The translations under genes and the position numbers were made by a program. A stretch of 17,380 nt of DNA from G013214665 sp964649815. Its GTDB lineage: Bacteria; Pseudomonadota; Alphaproteobacteria; Rhodobacterales; Rhodobacteraceae. How positions within the stretch are numbered: position 1 is the first letter of the stretch; the number at the start of each line of letters is the position of its first letter. Under the pieces are notes generated by a model. The model did not search any database. It saw only the letters and a program-made list of their open reading frames with translations, and was not told the origin of the DNA. Of the stretch, positions 13,467 to 17,380 are shown piece by piece. Where the stretch lies: contig CAZYQC010000066.1 in NCBI GenBank assembly GCA_964649815.1, positions 1-17,380 on the forward strand, in the 5' to 3' direction.

Positions 13467-15875
13467 TTAACTGCGCAGCCGCTCATTTTGCGGATCATAG
13501 ACATGGTGGCTGTGCCTCTGTGCTGCGCGATACGCGCCAAAGGCTTGAACGCTGCAATTTTCCCCAAGACGCAGCGTACCGGCCTCGACATAACCCAGCG
13601 CGACCAGTTGCCCGGTGCGATAGCCCATCGAAACAGAGGTCAAAAAGCCGATGACACGATCGCCCATCACAATGGGATCAGACGGCAGCGGTTCGGGCCC
13701 GGAGTCGGTTATCCTCAGCCCGACAAATTCCCAGGTTGGGTCAGAGTTTTGCTGTTCGATGACAGCGTCGCGCCCGGTGAATGTGGTGTTGGCCAAGTTT
13801 GCAAACTTAGCAAGCCCCGCCTCGGCCAAAGTATATTCGGTGCCAAAGTCCGCGCCCCACCCGTGATAGCCTTTCTCCACCCGCATCGCATTCAATGCGT
13901 AAGAGCCAAAGTTACGCATACCCAGCGGCTGTCCAGCGCCCCAGATTGCATTATATAGCGTCTGAAGATCACTCGATGCGACGTGCAGCTCCCACCCAAG
14001 CTCGCCCACATAGCTGACGCGCAAAGCTGTCACCGGCACCCCGGCGATGAACGTTTCAACCACGCTCATCCACGGCTGCAATAGGTCATCGTCACAAAGC
14101 GGCGACAACAGATCCCGCGACTTGGGGCCCATGACCAACAGCGCGCCATCTTGTTCGTAGCCTTTTGCAAATTGGACATCCGCGTCGCCAATTTGGGCGG
14201 CTATCCAATCATAATCGCGATCAACCGCAAGCGTCGGGCCGCAAAGCAGAAAGCGATCTTTGGCAAGCCGCGCAATTGTCGCCTCGGACCAGATTTTCCC
14301 TTGGGGCGTCAGCATATAGGACAAACGCACGCGGCCAACCGTCGGCAAGCTGCCGCAAAAGACCCGCTCCAACACAGTTGCCGCATCGGGCCCAGTCATG
14401 AGGTATTTCGTAAAGCCCCCGTGATCCATAATCCCAACGGCATCCCGGACGGCTTCGCATTCAGCGCGCACAGGTCCGACCCAAGCCTCTTCGCCAAAGC
14501 TGAGCTTGGACGTGGCCGCGTCATAGTCTGGGTCAAACCAGAACGCCCTTTCCCAGCCGCCAACTTGCCCCATAACTGCGCCCTGCCCGACGAGCCTGTT
14601 GTAAAGTGGGGTCGTGTTGACGGGGCGGCCCGACGGCATGATGCGGTGCGGATAGGGGATTGCATATTGTAGATCGTAGTGTTCAGACGCGCGACGTGCC
14701 GCGTAATCCGCCGTGGCCCAATCCCCAAAACGCCGCGGGTCCCATGCGCTGAGATCCCATTCCGTTTCGCCTTGGGTCAACCATTCCGCCATCGCTTTGC
14801 CAATCGCTGCGGAATGCGTGATGCCGATTTGAACGCCAGTTGCGTGATAAAAGTTGCGCACCCCGGCCGCAGGGCCAACAAGCGGCAGCGCATCTGGCGC
14901 GTAAGGGATTGGTCCATTCACAAATCGCTGCGCCCCCGCTGCTTCCAAGATCGGCACGTGGCTTGCTGCCGCCTCAAAAACGGCCATCATACCTTCGACA
15001 TCATCGGGAAAGAGCTGGTGATCAAAGTTCTCTGGCACGCCGTCAGACCAGGCCGGGCGCCCTTCATGCGCGTAAGAGCCCAGCAAGAATGCGTTTCGCT
15101 CGCGGCGCAGATAAAAGCGCAGGTCTGGATCGCGGATCAACGGGAACAAGGCCGTATCCGCCTCAAGCTGAGGCAAGGCCGTCGTCACCATGTATTGATG
15201 CTCGAGCGTGACCACGGGCAGCTTTAAGCCCGCCATTGCCGCGATATGCGCGCCACTTGATCCGGCTGCATTAATCACTGTCTCTGCGACAAGCGATCCA
15301 TTGGGCGTGTCGAGCTTCCAGGTGCCGTCACTTTGCTGCTGCAGCCCGGTCACGCGTGTGAACCGGCGCACCTCTGCCCCAAGGTCGCGCGCATGTTTGG
15401 CCAACGCCTGCGTCAGCTGGCTTGGGTCTATGTCGCCTTCGTAGGGATCGAGAATACCACCCAGAACACTGCTTCCGGCGGTCCAATAGGGATGCATCGC
15501 CTCGATCTCGGCGGGCGAGACTATCGCCAGGTCAAAGCCCGCAGACCGCGACACCCCGCACAGGTGCTGAAAAAGCTGCATACGCTCGGGCGTGTGAGCA
15601 GGCCAGATTGCTTTGGTGTGCCGGTAGGTGATCGGCGCATCAGGATCTTTGGCGAGGTCTTTGTAGAGGTCCCAGGCGTAATTTCCTGAGCGCATACCCA
15701 ACCACGAGTTTGCATAGGTCGGTATGTTGCCCGCCGCGTGCCACGTGGACCCAGCCGTAAGCTCGTTTTTTTCGAGCAAGACAACATCAGAGATCCCGGC
15801 TTTGGCCAAATGATACAGGATGGCCGCACCGACGGCACCGCCGCCGATTATGGCGACTTGCGCGTGATCCGGCAT
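13467..15875 (-). CDS. Dimethylglycine/sarcosine-dehydrogenase-like flavoprotein with GcvT domain
   Basis: An 802-residue two-part enzyme. Residues about 5-375 form a DAO-type FAD domain with VAIIGGGAVGAAIL at the N-terminus and STWHAAG, whose His46 matches the covalent FAD-binding His of dimethylglycine and sarcosine dehydrogenases. A linker domain follows to about 430, then a GcvT-type folate-binding domain (about 430-700) and its C-terminal barrel. Family members oxidise an N-methyl group and pass it as methylene to tetrahydrofolate; length matches the family. The segment with LTPQGKIWSEATIARL carries Glu where T-proteins have Asp, as in vertebrate dimethylglycine dehydrogenase as I recall. 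The substrate is unknown: dimethylglycine, sarcosine or another N-methyl amine. Its ATG directly follows the TAG of the racemase-type gene (TAGATG), with GGAGG eight bases upstream. It is the last gene of the operon and converges on the MarR-type gene 20 bases away. Confidence 0.9.
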   Translation of the reverse strand: MPDHAQVAIIGGGAVGAAILYHLAKAGISDVVLLEKNELTAGSTWHAAGNIPTYANSWLGMRSGNYAWDLYKDLAKDPDAPITYRHTKAIWPAHTPERMQLFQHLCGVSRSAGFDLAIVSPAEIEAMHPYWTAGSSVLGGILDPYEGDIDPSQLTQALAKHARDLGAEVRRFTRVTGLQQQSDGTWKLDTPNGSLVAETVINAAGSSGAHIAAMAGLKLPVVTLEHQYMVTTALPQLEADTALFPLIRDPDLRFYLRRERNAFLLGSYAHEGRPAWSDGVPENFDHQLFPDDVEGMMAVFEAAASHVPILEAAGAQRFVNGPIPYAPDALPLVGPAAGVRNFYHATGVQIGITHSAAIGKAMAEWLTQGETEWDLSAWDPRRFGDWATADYAARRASEHYDLQYAIPYPHRIMPSGRPVNTTPLYNRLVGQGAVMGQVGGWERAFWFDPDYDAATSKLSFGEEAWVGPVRAECEAVRDAVGIMDHGGFTKYLMTGPDAATVLERVFCGSLPTVGRVRLSYMLTPQGKIWSEATIARLAKDRFLLCGPTLAVDRDYDWIAAQIGDADVQFAKGYEQDGALLVMGPKSRDLLSPLCDDDLLQPWMSVVETFIAGVPVTALRVSYVGELGWELHVASSDLQTLYNAIWGAGQPLGMRNFGSYALNAMRVEKGYHGWGADFGTEYTLAEAGLAKFANLANTTFTGRDAVIEQQNSDPTWEFVGLRITDSGPEPLPSDPIVMGDRVIGFLTSVSMGYRTGQLVALGYVEAGTLRLGENCSVQAFGAYRAAQRHSHHVYDPQNERLRS

Positions 15876-16580
15876 CTAATGGGCCTCCAACAAGGTTCCG
15901 TAGCCGGGGATCGGATCAACTATGCCGATACGGCGGAGGGCCTGCCAGTAAACGGCTGCGTTGCAAGCAACGATTGGTTTCGAATGGCGCGCCTCGAGTT
16001 CTGCGATCATGGCGACCACCGGCAACGCTGTGCCGACCTGCAGCATCACGTCGCATGGCGACGCGGCGATCTCGGCAAAGACCGCACGAATGTCATCAAG
16101 CGGTGTCTCACAAATTTCCGGCAAGGAAGGGGCACTTGTGCCTTTGATAGCAACCACGTCGAACCCGGCGGCTTCGGTATTTGCTTTGACCACTGCGTCC
16201 ACTTGGGCATTGAACGGTGTGACGATCCCAAGCCGCTGCGCGCCCAACGCGCGCAAAGCTTCGTAATCTGCCTGGGAGGCGCCCAACACGGGCACACCGA
16301 CCTCTGCCGAGACCTGGGCACAGCGTGCCGCCAACTTGTCCGGGCCGCCTGGGCCCGCATCGGTGGTCAAGCCAACGGCAATGACGGCGGGATTGCAATC
16401 CATCAGCTTGGCGGCTTCCTCGGGCAGATCGTCGGATACCGCGTCGCCGCCGAGGCGAAACCGCTGCATTTGATTGGTGACACCGTCGGGGCGCAAAAGC
16501 TCGAGCTCGGGCTGAACAACTGTGTTCATCGCCGGTGTCATAACACCGATAATCGCACGCGGCGCGAGGGTGTCAGCCAT
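15876..16580 (-). CDS. Asp/Glu racemase superfamily protein (maleate isomerase/arylmalonate decarboxylase-like), catalytic cysteines missing
   Basis: A 234-residue two-lobed cytoplasmic protein. The start GVMTPAMNTVVQPE resembles the maleate isomerase start, and the end PIPGYGTLLEAH resembles that of arylmalonate decarboxylase. From remembered sequences, the first catalytic cysteine of maleate isomerase falls on Gly70 here (AVGLTT), as in the decarboxylase. The second cysteine, used by both enzymes, falls on Val182 (LQVGTALP). A cysteine does occur at 206 (VACNAAVYW), where relatives have serine or alanine. Canonical cysteine-based isomerase or racemase chemistry is therefore doubtful; the reaction is unknown. 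It starts one base after the TAA of the SRPBCC gene with AAGGAG upstream, and abuts the dehydrogenase, so it belongs to the same N-methyl-compound operon. Family assignment is firm, function is not. Confidence 0.82.
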   Translation of the reverse strand: MADTLAPRAIIGVMTPAMNTVVQPELELLRPDGVTNQMQRFRLGGDAVSDDLPEEAAKLMDCNPAVIAVGLTTDAGPGGPDKLAARCAQVSAEVGVPVLGASQADYEALRALGAQRLGIVTPFNAQVDAVVKANTEAAGFDVVAIKGTSAPSLPEICETPLDDIRAVFAEIAASPCDVMLQVGTALPVVAMIAELEARHSKPIVACNAAVYWQALRRIGIVDPIPGYGTLLEAH

Positions 16581-16581
16581 A

Positions 16582-17016
16582 TTAGCTCTCCTTCAAATAC
16601 TGGTTCAGACCGGTCATTCCCCCAATGTAGATTGTGTCGCCCACGATACTGTCCATCTCGTTTGCGACATCGGCTGAGCAGTCAAACCAGCTTTCCCAGA
16701 TCCCAAGGGTCTGACCGCTGTGGGTAATGGGAACAAAGCGATGGGTGGAGACGTATCCCGATACTGGCAACGGGCTGTCCAGAATGTCGTAGGTATAAAA
16801 GAACTCTCTGTCGGAATGCGCGAGCAGCGTTTCGCGGAACGACGTCCCATCAGGAACTTGCAATTTGCGCACCGTGCCTGTCGCCGTTGGTGCGCCGTTT
16901 TCCAGATCGGCCTGTGACACGCCTGGGTTCCAGGCCGCAACGCCGTCAAAAGCGCGCACCGCCTGCCACACGCGGGTGATTTCGGCATCAATCACCATGC
17001 TGCGAAAAACATGCAT
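16582..17016 (-). CDS. SRPBCC-fold (Polyketide_cyc2-like) protein
   Basis: A 144-residue protein with the START/Bet v1-like helix-grip pattern: an N-terminal strand (VFRSMVIDAEITRVWQAV), the typical AFDGVAAWNPGV helix-turn region, alternating strands with RKLQVPDGTSFRETLL, and a long C-terminal helix. These proteins form a deep hydrophobic pocket for small molecules and can be binding proteins, cyclases or dehydratases. No catalytic motif can be named. It has no signal peptide. It lies 10 bases after the MttB-family gene, with an AAGGG ribosome site six bases before the ATG, and one base before the racemase-type gene. The context suggests it binds or converts the operon's substrate or an intermediate; this is inference. 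Confidence 0.82.
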   Translation of the reverse strand: MHVFRSMVIDAEITRVWQAVRAFDGVAAWNPGVSQADLENGAPTATGTVRKLQVPDGTSFRETLLAHSDREFFYTYDILDSPLPVSGYVSTHRFVPITHSGQTLGIWESWFDCSADVANEMDSIVGDTIYIGGMTGLNQYLKES

Positions 17017-17026
17017 CTTTGTCCCT

Positions 17027-17380
17027 TTAGGTTTTCAAATGGATGGGAAAGCGCGCCCGGATGTCCCGTTCTGCGCTTGGGTCGAGATGCGATGGCGCAG
17101 GCATCCCGCGTATGTCAGCTACCCGCGCACATGCGCGGTCCCAAATGGACTGAGCGCCATCTTCCAGCCAATCGGACACGCTCTGCCGGTCTGCAAGGCT
17201 GGGGTAGTAGTAATCAGATTTCATCCGTTTGAGCGTTTCCGCCTCGCCAAGATAGTGGCCATCTTGGATCACGACCCGCTCAATCGCCGCAAGATCGAGG
17301 GCGGCATCAGAGACTTCCACCCCGCGTACAGAACGCAAAATGGCGCCGCACATGTCATCATCGATCACCATCGCCTCGGG
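17027..17380 (-). CDS. MttB-family (trimethylamine/quaternary amine) methyltransferase, 3' part
   Basis: The last 117 residues of a family of about 480-515; the frame runs off the right edge. Visible marks are the region VIDDDMCGAILRSVRGVEVSD, the HYLGEAETL segment and SDYYYPSLADRQS, all typical of the MttB C-terminus, plus an AHLDPSAE-like end. Founding members are pyrrolysine-containing trimethylamine:corrinoid methyltransferases of archaea. Most bacterial relatives lack pyrrolysine, and several act on glycine betaine, proline betaine or carnitine. The pyrrolysine position lies roughly 170 residues before the C-terminus and so outside the window; the visible part has no in-frame TAG. No corrinoid protein gene is seen here. 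In this operon it would remove a methyl group from a quaternary or tertiary amine ahead of the dehydrogenase. Substrate unknown. Confidence 0.85.
   Translation of the reverse strand, partial: PEAMVIDDDMCGAILRSVRGVEVSDAALDLAAIERVVIQDGHYLGEAETLKRMKSDYYYPSLADRQSVSDWLEDGAQSIWDRACARVADIRGMPAPSHLDPSAERDIRARFPIHLKT

Noticed and set aside
13439..13468. Imperfect hairpin between the convergent MarR-type and dehydrogenase genes as a terminator
   Set aside because: The pairing (GCCAG with CTGGC, plus a loose outer stem) is short and interrupted, with no T-run; too weak to call.
17027..17380. Pyrrolysine use in the MttB-family gene
   Set aside because: No in-frame TAG is visible, but the relevant position lies beyond the window edge, so nothing can be concluded; a non-pyrrolysine relative is far more likely in this type of bacterium.

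Overview
The window looks like chromosome from an alphaproteobacterium of the Rhodobacteraceae (Roseobacter-type). This rests on gene content, the flavour of the protein sequences and the moderately high GC, not on a marker gene. It is densely coded: the longest gene-free stretches are about 117 bases (before carB) and 105 bases (after glyA), so there is no gap over 300 bases. No tRNA, rRNA, CRISPR array, insertion sequence or attachment site was seen.

Left block (1-6889), housekeeping. It starts with the 3' part of glyA, closed by a good hairpin terminator. A small leftward membrane-anchored protein of unknown function follows. Then come three rightward genes: an alpha/beta hydrolase of the YbfF type, a cyclopropane-fatty-acid-synthase-type lipid methyltransferase, and carB, the large subunit of carbamoyl phosphate synthetase. 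A 9-bp perfect inverted repeat lies where carB meets the next operon tail to tail.

Middle block (6918-12920, leftward), a six-gene homogentisate operon. Its order is hmgA, fahA, a metallo-beta-lactamase-fold protein, an FAD aromatic hydroxylase, a 60-residue DUF2783-type protein and maiA. The ring-cleavage enzyme HmgA, the isomerase MaiA and the hydrolase FahA turn homogentisate into fumarate and acetoacetate. The flavoprotein plus the tiny protein match the sizes and setting of the two-component 3-hydroxyphenylacetate hydroxylase MhaAB of Pseudomonas putida U, which makes homogentisate. The operon may therefore carry its own feeder reaction, distinct from the 4-hydroxyphenylpyruvate route. 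A divergent MarR-type gene (12994-13446) is the likely local regulator; the 73-bp gap holds overlapping promoters and a 6-6-6 inverted repeat.

Right block (13467-17380, leftward), a second catabolic operon that continues beyond the window. It holds the 3' end of an MttB-family (trimethylamine/quaternary-amine methyltransferase) gene, an SRPBCC-fold protein, an Asp/Glu-racemase-superfamily protein and an 802-residue dimethylglycine/sarcosine-dehydrogenase-like flavoprotein with a GcvT folate domain. Tight spacing suggests one transcript. Together they suggest stepwise demethylation of an unidentified N-methylated compound into the folate one-carbon pool.

The most interesting points are: the uncharacterised MttB/SRPBCC/racemase/DMGDH-like set; a racemase-superfamily protein with no cysteine at either usual catalytic position; a metallo-beta-lactamase-fold protein that has lost one metal site's ligands; and the putative MhaAB pair inside the homogentisate operon.
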